A stretch of 64,000 nt of DNA from Microbotryum silenes-acaulis (taxonomy: Eukaryota > Basidiomycota > Microbotryomycetes > Microbotryales > Microbotryaceae), in assembly GCA_003665825.1 (NCBI GenBank), contig QPFY01000023.1, forward strand, positions 62,001 to 126,000, in the 5' to 3' direction. The stretch's first letter is position 1. Every line of letters starts with the position of its first letter. Positions 20,314-31,522 of this stretch are shown piece after piece. The notes below the pieces were generated by a model. That model was not told the DNA's origin and did not search any database. It saw only the letters and a list, made by a program, of their open reading frames with translations. The position numbers and the translations under genes are program-made.

Positions 20314-20477
20314 TGGGTTTATCGAGTCTCGACTCGCTCGAGCTAGAAACCGGAGCAGAGGTCGAAGGCATAACGGAGGACGACAAGTTGGAGGAAACCC
20401 CGGTGCGCGAGAATTATGGCACCCTCAAGGCATCCCTACGGCTCCATACGGCGCGCGGCATACGCCTAAATTTTTAG
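20190..20477 (+). CDS. Small acidic ORF in right inverted arm
   Basis: ATG at 20190 opens 95 residues. The first 40 lie in the inverted arm; the rest is acidic (LETGAEVEGITEDDKLEETP). It ends at a stop within a short palindrome, CGCCTAAATTTTTAGGCG, at about 20462-20479. This looks like the parental version of the truncated minus-strand copy at 19570. No family is recognised. Confidence 0.4.
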   Translation: MLASVQGPDRYRQRFEATLLASAGAEVVGEAGEGPEATWDVVGLSSLDSLELETGAEVEGITEDDKLEETPVRENYGTLKASLRLHTARGIRLNF

Positions 20478-20887
20478 GCGAAGGACTATATGGCCCAGCC
20501 CCTAGGGCACGAATACGTGCGAGCCATATGACAAACATAGGCTCGGCTTGATATAGCCGGCCGAAGGAAGCCATAGTGAGACGATAGGGTGGCCCTACTG
20601 TAGAAGCATGGACGCAATGTGGTACACGTAGGGTATCAATGAGGAGACCAGGTGGACGCTGTAGTAATGCTGGACCAGGTGCTGTAGGTACATATTGCTC
20701 TCTCCTGTAGACTTATCACACAAAGCAACACTCATTGCAGACACTGAAAACATGTTAATACAAGTCTAAAAAACCCCGTTATACAAGTCTGAGAAAGCCC
20801 CACCGATGGTCCAACTCCACCCCAAGTCGCGCCCGAGTCCCCTTGCACACGTCGAATGCTCCAGAGAGCTTGTTCGATAGCGCGTTG
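20478..20887. other. Non-coding stretch with short palindromic motifs
   Basis: No gene is seen. The flank contains CATATGGC- and TAGGGC-like motifs similar in style to 24340-24700 on the other side of the next gene, which may mean both belong to one element. Confidence 0.35.
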
Positions 20888-23800
20888 CTTAGGGTTGCCC
20901 GTCCTCGATCTGCTTCTCATCTTTGGTGGTCTTGGTCTTCTTCTTCTTCCTCGCCTTTCCCGAATTAAAGCCCATCTCCTGGACTGCGTCCTGTGTTCGC
21001 TCCGGGGATCGTTCGTCAGTCCAAGTTCGGCATGTGGTCGACTGAGGGCGCCACTCACGGCTACTCGGCTTGCAAAGCCGAGGTTGTTTGCTGGATCATC
21101 GACGACTTCAGAACAGACCGCCTGCATTGTGTGGTCGCTGAGTGTGTTCTGGCCAGCCGTGCGGATGCCGGAATGTCGCTTCATCTTGGTTGTGACCATG
21201 TCGAAGAGAAACCTTGTACGCGCCAAGAAAGTCGCCAAGTGTCAGCATATTCGATTATGCCATGTATATCACCATGAAGCATGGAGCTCACGTTTGATAA
21301 TCAAACCCCCCATTCCTCTTGTAGCGGCTCGCGTGGTGTGCTTTCGCGGCGTCTTCGGCGAGGCTGTCAGCGTAGCGCTTGAGCTTGTTTGCGAAGCTGT
21401 TGGCCTTGGAGTCACTTGGGTCGACGATGTTGGGCGCCTTCATTGCCTGCCACTGGTTTGGTGATTACAAGCGCAGGTCAGGATCAAGGGTGGAGGCGGG
21501 CTCTTCATATGTACGCACCAGTATACTCCACCAGGTAACGTGTCCCTCCGTTATCGCAGTCTGTTGGCCTTTGTACCATTGCTGGATGGTATTGCCGAGA
21601 GTCTTCTTGTCCCTTTGCGCTTTCTTGATCTGTGAAGAGTTGTACCCATTGGATGTCACCGACCAAAGACACGTGATAATTTTGTCAGGACCGCTCGGAG
21701 ACCACAAGACGCGAGGCGTCTGCTCACGTGTCGGAGATCACTACGACCCTGCACCAACAGAGCCGGAATGTTTGAAAGCAGGTTGTGGCGGAACGTGAGA
21801 TTCTTGTTGTACGCTTCGGTAGGGGCGATGCCGCTTTTCGTCAAGACCAACTGCGGGTGATGAAGCCTGTATGAGACAATCGTGCGCTGATACCGAAATG
21901 AAGGTCACGTACTGCAAAAGACTCGGCTCGGCCGAGGCCACTTGCTTGTAAAAGAATGGGTAGCCACAAAGATCTTTACCACGGGGGGGAGTCGGTTCTG
22001 CCAATGGTTATGGAACGTCTCGTCAGTTAAATCTATGCTTCGCGTCCTCACGCGTGGAGATCACACGTACCTTAAGATGGTCGATGCTTGGCGTGTTGAT
22101 GAATGTGATCACTGGCTCGAGCATGGCACGTAATGCCTGGAGCTCGCGCCATATCTTGCGAAACTGACCATCGGGGCTCTTGGCATCGGGTTCTTCGGTC
22201 GAGGACTGTAAGATTGGCAGGCCAACGACGATCGATGCCAGAGAGCAGTGGGTCATGGCTCTTGTCAATGGCGCGAAGCGTGGCGGATGATCGCATCAGT
22301 CACAGCTCACCTTGCAAGGGTTATCGAATCGCGCCTTTCGACTGGCGAGCACAGACCTGCATGAGACGCAGTGGCAGTCAGCAGGATGCGGGTTCCTCTC
22401 AAGGCACACAAGAGCGCACCTCGAACGTGTCGTCGGGTTCGTCGTCTACGTCCGAGCAGATGACCTTCGTCTTGGCTAGTTTGGACCAAGCTTCACCTAA
22501 GGCCGTCTCGGATGGTACGTTGCCATCCTTGTCATCACTGCCGCAATCCTCGTCGCTGCCGTCCCCGTCACCAGAAGCATCAGAGTTGCTCTGTGCGGGT
22601 TTACACTTCGTCAGTGCCGTCTTACCGCTAGACTAGAGGAAAGCCAGGCCGGGCTCGGACGTACGTCGGATTCCGAGCTTAGATTCAAACGAAAGGAAAA
22701 TGAGTCGGGCTTGGTATCGATCTTCTGCATGTCCATGCGTTCCCGATTGGCGGGAGGTTTAGCTTGGGAGAGTTAGCTTTTAGACGAGTACCTGTGGTGA
22801 TCGAGCTTACCTCTGATTTTGTGTTGACTCATCGACCTCGTCGGTAAGTCCCCGGGGGCGTTTGCGCTTGCTTCCATTATCTGAGGGAGCCTGTTTGCGC
22901 TGCACCTTGAACAAACAACAGGACATCAGCCGAGACTAAACCAGATCACAGAGTCGCATTCTCAGCTTGTGCGACATACCACCGAGCCCTCGAGGTTGAG
23001 GCCATGCGATGCTTCGGGTTCGAGGTGCGAGGAGGCCGCGTTGCGAGCGGATGGGTCGACATCGGCGACATGGCGCTTTCCATCAGAAATCGGCTCGAAC
23101 AGAAGTGAGGGAGACACTGTGTTTCGCGGTAGTGGTGCCAACCGTCAAGGTCTTCGTGTGAGGGGTGGGGACGCCAAGTCGCGGCGAGGTTCTCGTACGA
23201 CGTACTGGTAGTGTCGTCCGCAGGCTCATCTTGGGACTTCTTGGCTGAATCCTCGTTGGCCACGTCTTTCAGTGAATCACCCGTGGTCTTGGGAGCTGCC
23301 ACCTTCTGTTGCTTCGTTTGGGGTCGTCGAGCAGGCGCCCGCTGCAGTGGACGTGTCGGTCAGCCGGTGTCGACCCAAGTCGAGTGGAGGTCGCCAGAAA
23401 AGGTCGAATCGAGCACGTGGGGTATGATCTTGAAGCACAGCGGTGAAAAGGACCTACCACGATGTCGGAGGCAGCGCCCCGAGCGCGAAGACGCGTGTGG
23501 GTGATCGGAAGTGGGTGGTACGACGTCAAGCTACGTCAAGAGGCGATTCAGCCGAAGCCACGCTCGCAGTCCTCGCAGTCGCTCGCAGCCGCGTTTGCGA
23601 CCCGGGCAAAACAGAGCAAGCCAGCAGAGTGGCTTACGGTGCCGGTCTGCCGGATTTTCATTGAAATCGACCAAATCCGCCTCCGCTCGAGAGCGCCTGG
23701 GCCGTGGGTTGCAGTAACCGGTTGAACGAATTGACAACGGGATCGGCTCGACTGTTGTACGCGTCGAGGTGCTTCTTGGTCGTGGCGTGTCTCGGCGTGG

Positions 23801-23920
23801 GTCCCGGTGCTGAAAGAGTGCCGCAAGGAGTCGCTACCACCCAGGTCGGCGGGAACCATGACGTCGATAGCACCCACCATGCTCAAAGAATTGTTCCAAA
23901 TCCCTCGACTGAACGGACAT
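20888..23920 (-). CDS. Uncharacterised multi-exon gene with nuclear-type features
   Basis: Coding exons on the minus strand are clear from conserved-looking protein and good splice sites, but the family is unknown. The likely start is 23920 (MSVQSRDLEQFFEH), with exon 2 from 23809. Later parts include QRKQAPSDNGSKRKRPRG, which resembles a nuclear localisation signal, and an acidic stretch SNSDASGDGDGSDEDCGSDD. A conserved-looking core then reads FRKIWRELQALRAMLEPVIT, NLLSNIPALLVQGRSDLRH, EGHVTWWSILWQAMKAPN and FLFDMVTTKMKRHSGIRTAG. A Lys-rich tail ends at a TAA at 20888-20890. The joins near 22000-22320 and 23440-23700 could not be settled, and a run of seven C at about 21984 may be a frameshift. 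The gene may be intact or recently damaged. Confidence 0.45.
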
Positions 23921-24784
23921 CGTGTTCGCTGTCGAGGAGTGCGTTGTGCCCGGGATTGTCAGATGGGCAAACGAAAGCGAGGGTGGGGCTCCCTGCTCTC
24001 TCACAATCGGTCGGTCTCAGCCCAGTTCCAAAGCCCCCCGCCACGGCCGGAGCCACCCGCAGGCCGCAGCTGCAGGATCCGAGTCGGAGTCGCCCACCCC
24101 TCGAGGCTCGGACTCTCGGAGGCTCAGCTCGGCAACGTACGCTGAGGCGGATGTTTGAGCTTGAGAATGCAAGAAAACATAGTCCTGTGAGACAAGGGTG
24201 GAAATCCACTGTACAATGATCAGCCCTGTAGACTGGAGTACAATTTGCGACCGAAGGCGACTCTTGGCTGACAACCATGGCTTCCGTATGCAGCCAACTT
24301 GAATTTATTCTACTGCAGTGCGACCAGTGCGACCTCATCGAGCCCGTACGGCATCCCTGCGTGTGACATATGGCTCGTCTTCATAGGTCCATAAAACAAT
24401 CCCTATTGCTCCCATATGGCTGCACGCCGGCCGCTGTAGGGCTCCCGAACCCCGAAGCCTGAAGGATCTTCCCGATGGCCGCCGTATGGAAGCACTACGG
24501 TGAACGTATGCGCGCGCTAGGGGGAGACCCTTATGGCCCGCCGGTAGGGAAGCGCTAGGGACGCCCTACCGAGGCCTTAAGGACTTTATTTTTATCGACG
24601 CATTACACCAATGCCTTATGAAATTCCGAAAATTGCCATACGGGGCTCATAGGGCAAAAGCTCCCTTATGCCCTCCATAATTTTCGCGCGCCGATGTGTA
24701 GTGACTTGACTTGTTCAAGCGCGAGCATCGCGGAAGAGGGCTGAAGAGGGCGGCAGTAGGGCGGCTTGAGAGCTGGCCTAATGC
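23921..24784. other. Gene-free stretch with short repeat-like motifs
   Basis: From about 24340 to 24700 it is made of short CATATGG, CCGTATGG and CCCTACCG motifs. The 15 bases at 24675-24689 are the reverse complement (14 of 15) of 20405-20419. Open frames between 23921 and 24300 look like chance. Confidence 0.35.
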
Positions 24785-24792
24785 CCATCAAG
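24785..24792. repeat. hAT target-site duplication, left (CCATCAAG)
   Basis: CCATCAAG precedes the left terminal repeat and recurs after the right end at 28502-28509. Eight base pairs is the hAT signature. Confidence 0.95.
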
Positions 24793-24816
24793 CAGGGCTT
24801 CGCATTAGATCAGATA
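24793..24816 (+). repeat. hAT terminal inverted repeat, left
   Basis: 24 bp beginning CAGGG, the usual hAT end; exact reverse complement of 28478-28501. Confidence 0.95.
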
Positions 24817-25285
24817 TGCGCGTAGATATCTTTTATCTATCTATAATTTTGCCTTTTTTCGGGCTATCTACTATAGATCTGTCATCTGATAGATGAAAGA
24901 TAGATATCTAGTGGATATCTACGTAGATAAACGCCACTTGATAGATGATGACTAGATGTGTGGAGGCATGCATAGATGTGCGTGTATAGATATGACAGGG
25001 CGGACCCTTGTTCCCTTGTCCTCGACACAAAAGGCCTTTGCAGCCATGACAAGATCTCTCCAGCTGCCGCCAGAAAAACTCGACGAAGTGGCAGAATGGC
25101 AGCCGTGCCTTGTATTCTATTGACAGACGACGGAGAGCAAGTGCAAATGAGGGAAAGCTAGAGGACTCGGTTGAAAAATCTATGAAGGGGCAGAAACAGA
25201 GAAACAGAGAGAAAATATGTTGTTGAGGGTTTATTATGTACATGGGAGAAACGAAGATTCACTCTGTTGCATACTTGGGTAGCGC

Positions 25286-27969
25286 TCAAGACGATTCTTC
25301 GTCCGTGTCTGAGAGTTCCAGCTCCTCAACCGGCGAATTTTGCGAGAGCGAGGTCGATCGCGAGGATTCTCCAGTGACGTTGTGGCGCTGCCGCTTATTC
25401 GCTTTGTGGACTGCCGAAGAACTCTTCTTTGCCACGACACGCTTCGATGGAGCACGGAGCTTGCCTGCAAGAAAGATTATTGGGTCCTCAGTCGCTGCAA
25501 GTAGCTGGGGCTAGCATGACTCCTCTCATTTGAACTCACTTGCGATGATGGGTCGGGCATGACGAGCAAAGCCCTCGGGGGTGCCCCCGAAGATAGGAGC
25601 GGTCGGGTTAGCCCAGCTACCGAGACACATCTTGGCGTTCAGAACTTCGGCGGAGGTGCTGTGCTGCATATAGTTGATCGTCCGGCGGCCGGTGGAGAAA
25701 GCGCGTTCCGCATCGCACGCAGTTGGTGGAATTGTGATGAAGTCAATTGCCATCTCGGCAAGAGCCTTCTGCCCTGGAATCGCACGTTGTGTCACCCAGT
25801 ACTTGATAGGGCACCCCTTGTAGGCGTCGTTCTTGTTCAGTCTGACGCATCCCCTAGCCCAGTACTGGAGGAAGGCATCTGGCTCGTAGTAGTTGTGAGA
25901 GCCTTGTGTGTCACCTCCTTCATCACCATACAAATCGTGGTCGGAGCAAGCATCGGAATCAATCGGGGACGGAGGACCAGCTTCGGGGATGTCCTCATAG
26001 AGAGGAAGGTACACCTTCTTGTAGATTTCATGGAGCTTCTTCTGCTTCTAATTGATATCGGTTTCGGCCCAAGCAGTTCCAGGTCGCTGAAAGAATCGCA
26101 GATGGTGACGAGGATGAAAGAACATCGACCCAAATGCAGCAATCGAATCGTCGCCAACCTTCGAGTAGTAGTTGCCCAGAACAATCAAAGCGGACTTGGC
26201 TGCGATGCGCACCATGGGAGAAGCGGTTTGAGCCTTGTTGTCAAGCATGCCTTCAACTCGTTCGAACTCGGCGATGACATCCCAAGTGCGAGGCGTTGCA
26301 TCTTGGAACTGAACCGTCAGGGTCTTGAGGTATTCGCCAATGTCAAGGAGCTCTTTAACGATATCAAGTGCGTCATCAGGAAGGGCGAATTTGTCCACGA
26401 TGTTCGAGGGTGTGTCGTCGCGCGCCATATAGTAGTCGATGGCACTCGAGAACAGAACATGGCTCTGAAGGCAGAGGTGAATAGAGTTCCAACGCGTCTC
26501 GTTTTTGCGGGAAAGCTCCGTCGCCTTGGAATCGGGTCGGTCCTTGGCGGTGGCAACGACCGACTGCTGCCATCTGTGTTTGTCGGAGGATTTGACTCTC
26601 AGTCCCGAAACGTGTTGTGCAAAATCGGCGATCGTAGGAATGATGGTCATGCATTTTCGTCGAAGGATGGGTTGAATCTTGATGCCGACCGACTCGCCCC
26701 AATCCAAAGCCTCTCTCAAGCAAGTCTTCGAATTGTTCACCGTAAATTCCAATGCTGAAATGTCGTAGTCACCAGAGGCAGTCGCAATGGACAGAGCTCG
26801 AGCAATCTCGTCGTCGATCCTCTGATCTTCAGCATCCGAATCATCTTCGACGTTGGGATGACCGTCGAAAGCAGATATATGCTTGCCAGTCGTGTTCTTG
26901 CGCGCCCGAGGAGTAGGCGGACGAGCAGGGGCCATGGAAAAGGCAGCGTAAAGTGCGCCCATCACTAGCTGGAGAATGTGGGCGAAGCAGCAAACTCGCA
27001 TCTCGGGTCCCCACCACGAGTCATTGAGGTTCTTGTACTCCACCGCCATCTTGTTGCAGTTCGAGGCGTTGTCCATCACGAGGGTTCGAACGAGATGCGA
27101 GATCTTGAACTCTTCGACGCATTCATGAAGCGACGCTGCGAGCTCTTTCCCGCCGTGGCGACCTTTCGACTCGATGGACTTGAGGATGTGACGATGAACG
27201 ACGCCATCTTGTTCATACACTACGACGACTCCGAGAACACTGATGCAGTTGGGAGCGGTCCAACCATCGATAACCAGATGAATCCCGCGATTTCGCTTGA
27301 CAAGAAATTCGCCGAATTGAACCGACAGCTCCCTATGTAGATGAACGAGTAGCCTCTTGACGGTGTCGTGACTACCGAGGATAGCATTCACATTGGCGAC
27401 GTGATAGGAGTAGGCGAGCCAGGTTTGAAGTTGGGGGTCTACGTGGGTGAACGCTTCCTTCGAGATTGCAACGTGAAGAACGATGGATAACATGAACAAC
27501 GCATTGTCGAAGATTGCAGCAGAAAGCAATGGTTGCACGTTCTGAAAGTACAAGACAGAAAAATCTTTAGTGACCTGCTGTAACAGCCTGCAAACATTAT
27601 TTCAAGCGAACTAACCGTGTTCGCCCCTTCCCCCCTGGATGCCAGGCATTGTTTGATGCCCCTGTTCCAGTTCGATACGCCGTGTTGGTGTGCGGTCTCG
27701 AAGTCAACGGTTTCGCAATGAGAGGCTGGACGAGTCTTGCACGTTGCTCGGATCTTCAATTTGCCATTCGATCGAAACACGACGACATCGAAATGATCCC
27801 ACTTTCCCGAGGTCCGGGAGAAAAGGAAGGCCCGAGCAACGTCGGCGCACCTCGCTTGCAATCGGTCTTCGGGGCCAGCAGACCGAAGCTCGGTGTAGAA
27901 CACTTTTGCTTCCGCCTCCGTGCTGAAGACAGTGGCGACAAGATCTTCTGCGGCAGTAGGAGTAGCCAT
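25286..27969 (-). pseudogene. hAT transposase with one premature stop
   Basis: Exons 27969-27616, 27541-25540 and 25464-25286 make 845 codons on the minus strand. The first exon carries a short Cys/His-containing N-terminal region. The catalytic domain shows VIDGWTAPN (D near 210), LVMDNASNCNKM (D near 275), CCFAHILQLV and NETRWNSI. The C-terminal dimerisation domain shows QYWARGCVRL, MAIDFITIPPTACDAERAFS and a Lys-rich tail. Codon 616 is TAG (26050-26048), just before KQKKLHEIYKK, and no splice pair removes it cleanly. A single C-to-T change from CAG would explain it. Otherwise the frame is open, so this copy is just disabled. Confidence 0.9.
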
Positions 27970-28477
27970 GTTGTAGCAAGATGAGGAGTTTGGGGATTTA
28001 TGAGCTAGAGAGGGAGAAGACGGGGAGGTACTAGAAAGGGGAGAAGTGAAACCGGCAGACGACCAGTGGCAATATGCGGACTCCAAAATCTTCTGGCTCA
28101 TTTGCCCATTTCCTTTCAGGAGCTCAGGTCTCAGGCCTCATGCCTTCAAGATAGGCAATGTTTTGCTTCGCTTCCGAGATAGAAGCCGACCGAACTAGTA
28201 GGGCACAACGGGCAGCCGGGAGGGCGGCCTCTGTCTCACCGCCACCGTTCGGAGCCAAGCCAATGACTTGATAAGGTCTTGGAAACTTAAGCGGATATGC
28301 TTCTTGAATATGCTTGAACCCCTCTGACCATGGACAACCTGTCTCCTCAATGTGTATTCCTGGCAGATGCTTTAGATATCTGCGTAGTTACGTCCAAGCG
28401 TATCTGTCTATCTATGATCTATGGCCATATAGATAGATGAACGATAGTTATAGGAGGTGTAGATATAGATAGGCATC

Positions 28478-28501
28478 TATCTGATCTAATGCGAAGCCCT
28501 G
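28478..28501 (-). repeat. hAT terminal inverted repeat, right
   Basis: Exact reverse complement of 24793-24816. The adjacent 28502-28509 is the second CCATCAAG. Confidence 0.95.
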
Positions 28502-28509
28502 CCATCAAG
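28502..28509. repeat. hAT target-site duplication, right (CCATCAAG)
   Basis: Partner of 24785-24792; the host sequence continues from here. Confidence 0.95.
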
Positions 28510-28613
28510 CCCCATACTGCCAGATACTGCCACACTTTCTCCTCCACCAACCTCACATCAAGAACACAAGCGACCCTGCTCACGACTTCATCGCTGCATC
28601 GCTCGGACTGATC

Positions 28614-28802
28614 ATGAAACAGAAGCAAGGCGGTCGCCCTCGTCCCAGCCCTCCATGGGATAGCCTGCCGCCCAGCAAGCGCCCATTCCAAGCGTGTTGG
28701 CCCACAGACGTCGAGGTTCCTCGTAGCGCATTCGATCACGAGCGCCTTCAGCACCCAAATGCAAGTGAAACCACTTTTCAGTCGGAGTGGGGTACCCGCT
28801 GA
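28614..28802 (+). other. Short ORF resembling a transposase or zinc-finger N-terminus
   Basis: ATG at 28614 opens 62 residues starting MKQKQGGRPRPSPPWDSLPP and continuing VEVPRSAFDHERLQHPNA. The GRPR...PWD pattern recalls the N-terminus of hAT/BED-type proteins, but the usual second cysteine and the histidines are missing. It may be a remnant of another element, or a first exon of the following kinase gene that I could not join in frame. Confidence 0.25.
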
Positions 28803-28831
28803 CCAACGTCAGTCGTCTCTCCCTGCAACAG

Positions 28832-30987
28832 TCGCCATCATGGGTCCCGCCGTCGCCCGCACCGTCGCGTTCACCTCGATCGCCACCATCCCCGCGGCGG
28901 TCGCGCCCGCCCTCACCACCACACTCCCCTGCGGGCAACAGTCCGGCGCGCGATAGTGTAGTCGAGATTCTTCTCTCGGCTCCGCTGGACAGTGATACGG
29001 ACTGCGACTTCCTCGAGGAGGAGCTCATCCCACGCATCGTGATGTGTGACACCTCCGATCTGATGTATTCGGTCTTCGGCATCGAGCGGGCACTGTTCAA
29101 GGAACGGGTACAAAATGTTCAGGCTCGCCCCGGACGAGCCTCACTCGTGAATGACTTCAAGCGCGACTGCAGACGATCGGCGAACCAAACGAAAGCAGAC
29201 TGGGTAGTTCCGCTTGCCAGCTTTGTAAGTGTGATTTGATCGCATTTGCCTTGCGAGATGACACTAATTGCAGCGCATTCGCCTCCACAGGCAACCGCCG
29301 GCGGTCGACAGGAAAAATTGACGCTGGCACATGCGCTACAGCGAAATCGATGGGTCTGCGAAGGGGAGTGCGAGGAAACCGAGGTCCATCATTTCTTCAC
29401 GTGTTGCGAGCGACTGGCGTCGGAGAATCACAGTTCCGCCGGGCAAAGAATGCTTGTCCCGATCCATTTCGGGGTCACGCCACATGCTGAGGCATCTGAT
29501 GATGGCACCCCGTCTCCCCTCGTCAGGGTCGCGTTCGACATGGCGCAACATGCGCTCGAGCAACCGGCCCGCCTATTTGTGCCGGGTCTTGCCGTTACGG
29601 GGACCACGGCTCACCTCGTCGTGATCGATCATGAGGTGTGCCGGATCGCGACCATCTCGGACTGCTGGGGTGAGGGCTTCGGTGAGCTTGCGGTGATTGT
29701 TGCGGTTCTGTCGGGGCTGGACGTCTACTCCGCGGGACTGTGCCCTTTCTTCCGCTACGAATGTGCTGGCAACATCGGTTTCAAGGCAGTATCACTCGTC
29801 ACATGGTACCTTTGACCTCCCGAGCTCGAAGACGATGTCCCTCTCGTTGCTCGCACCGTCGAATTCATTGACGAGGAACCTGTCGAGCTCCTCAGCTGCG
29901 CAGTTGGGCGCGGCGGATCAAACTTCAGTCGCAGCACCGCTGTGTTCCAGCTGACCGTCCAAGTCTGATGGGGCCAAACACTTCTTCGATATCCGATCCA
30001 CCGCGCTCCTTTGTACTCAAGATTCAACACACCAGACACGAGTGCGTCGGGCACGAAGCCAATGTGCTGCGAATGATCGACGAGCGTTGTAATGCTGTAT
30101 CGCCGGAAGTGTCGTCCTTGATCTTCAGCCACATCAGCCGTCTCGAACAGGCCAAGTCGTTCGATCTTCATTGCTCGCAAATGAACGACAGCGACTTTTC
30201 GCTGGTGGAAGGAAGGGATTCTCATCGAAGAGTACGACGGCGCAAACTGGACCTGGTCATCCTACGCAATCCCACTCCGCTGCCCACGCAGGTTGATTGC
30301 GGTCAAGATCGTTCCCGCCCCGTGGAGGACGCTTACCAAGTTTTCGACCAGCTGCTCACACTTTTACCGATTCTCTACGATCTCGGCATCCACCATCGCG
30401 ACTTGTCGCCTGGCAACATCCTGCATCATCGAGGACAACTTGTTCTGATCGATTGGGATACTGGAATTGTCGCACCCCCGGGGGAGCTCGTTCCGATAGG
30501 CGCAACCGATGGTACCGGGTCGGTCAGGGCCACCCTTGCTACGACTCCCGTCGACGTGCTCGCCTGGTTGTTCTTGCAAGGACGGACCAAACTACCAATG
30601 CACATGCTGGCGAACGATCTAGAATCCGCGACCTACTGGTTTGTGACTATTCTGGGCTCGTTTCGGGTGCAGTCGTGGGAAACTGCCGCTTGGAGGGCAT
30701 GGAAGGTGTTGGATCTACCATCGGGCAACCCACCGTACGTGAGAGCTCTTGTGCATACGCGTTTGGAACTGTGGGCCAACAGCGGCGAGAGCCAGTGCCG
30801 GCGCATTGCGCTCCTCGAAGCGTTGCGAGATCTCTGTCCGGCGGAAGGCCAGGTGGTCGACATATTCACGCGTAACTTCCCCGCCTGGCGCGAGATACCG
30901 AACGTTCATCAACTCACCAGAGAAAGGATGGCAACGATGCAGGCCAAGATGAGAGACATTCTCGCATTGCAGCCTCGCTCCGAGTAG
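28832..30987 (+). pseudogene. FunK1-family fungal protein kinase, damaged
   Basis: FunK1 kinases are expanded in mushroom-forming fungi and related groups; their substrates are unknown. The N-terminal part reads from about 28832, with an intron at 29225-29290 (GTAAGT to CACAG). Typical FunK1 pre-kinase sequence follows (ARLFVPGLAVTGTTAHLVVI). The kinase core runs from 29968 to 30987: FVLKIQHTR with the lysine, HHRDLSPGNILHH, LIDWDTG, and a C-terminal tail with TYWFVTILG. An in-frame TGA at 29813 and a frame change between about 29950 and 29990 break the frame before the ATP-binding lobe. A 36 bp gap at the first break is too short for an intron here. I treat the gene as damaged, though unusual splicing is not excluded. 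Confidence 0.7.
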
Positions 30988-31522
30988 ATGTACCCTTTCG
31001 TTCTTCTCTGTTCTTGCTGATTCTCTCTTTCATTGTTGACATCCCATTCTGCACCTTTGAGAAATTTTCAGTCGTTAATGAAGCTTTGCTCCTCAAATCT
31101 CGGGCATCTCTCATCGAAGCCTCCATGTCACCATAACAGTAATCATTACAAGCCTAGGCACATTTCCGTTACTCCGAACCATTCCTAAGCTCAAACCCCT
31201 CCCAGAGGGAGGGGCTTGCGCATTATCGTCGCGTCAGGCCGTCAGGCCCGGTTGCTCTCCGAATTCCCTGGGCCAAACAAGGGTGGTTTGCTGTATCATG
31301 GCAAGTATTGCATAACTTTTCACGACAGCTGAAGAGGTCATACTCAGATAGTTGAAAAGGTGAATTGCAAAAGGACAAGCGACCATATGCCGTTTACATG
31401 GTGCTACAGCGGAACAAAGTCCTGAATGTTTCCTAGACGCGCTCGCGCGCACTGACCAGGAGGGCTCGAATTCGGACGAGCGTTTGCAAGGCCAAACCAG
31501 GCTTTGGCTCTTCACCTCAAGC
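30988..31522. other. Spacer between kinase and helicase remnants
   Basis: No supported gene. An imperfect short palindrome of CCCCTCCC and GGGAGGGG lies near 31195-31213 and could act as a terminator-like hairpin. Confidence 0.35.

Larger units (their letters stand above)
24793..28501 (-). mobile_element. hAT DNA transposon, complete ends
   Basis: The 3,709 bp element is bounded by perfect 24 bp terminal inverted repeats starting CAGGGCTTCGCATTAGATCA and by the 8 bp duplication CCATCAAG. The subterminal regions are rich in ATAGAT, GATATCT and related motifs, which may serve as transposase-binding sites. The transposase is on the minus strand. Intact ends and exact duplication argue for a recent insertion. 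Confidence 0.96.

Noticed and set aside
25559..26758. 399-codon plus-strand frame across the hAT transposase
   Set aside because: Antisense shadow; the minus strand encodes the hAT catalytic and dimerisation motifs in phase across three exons.
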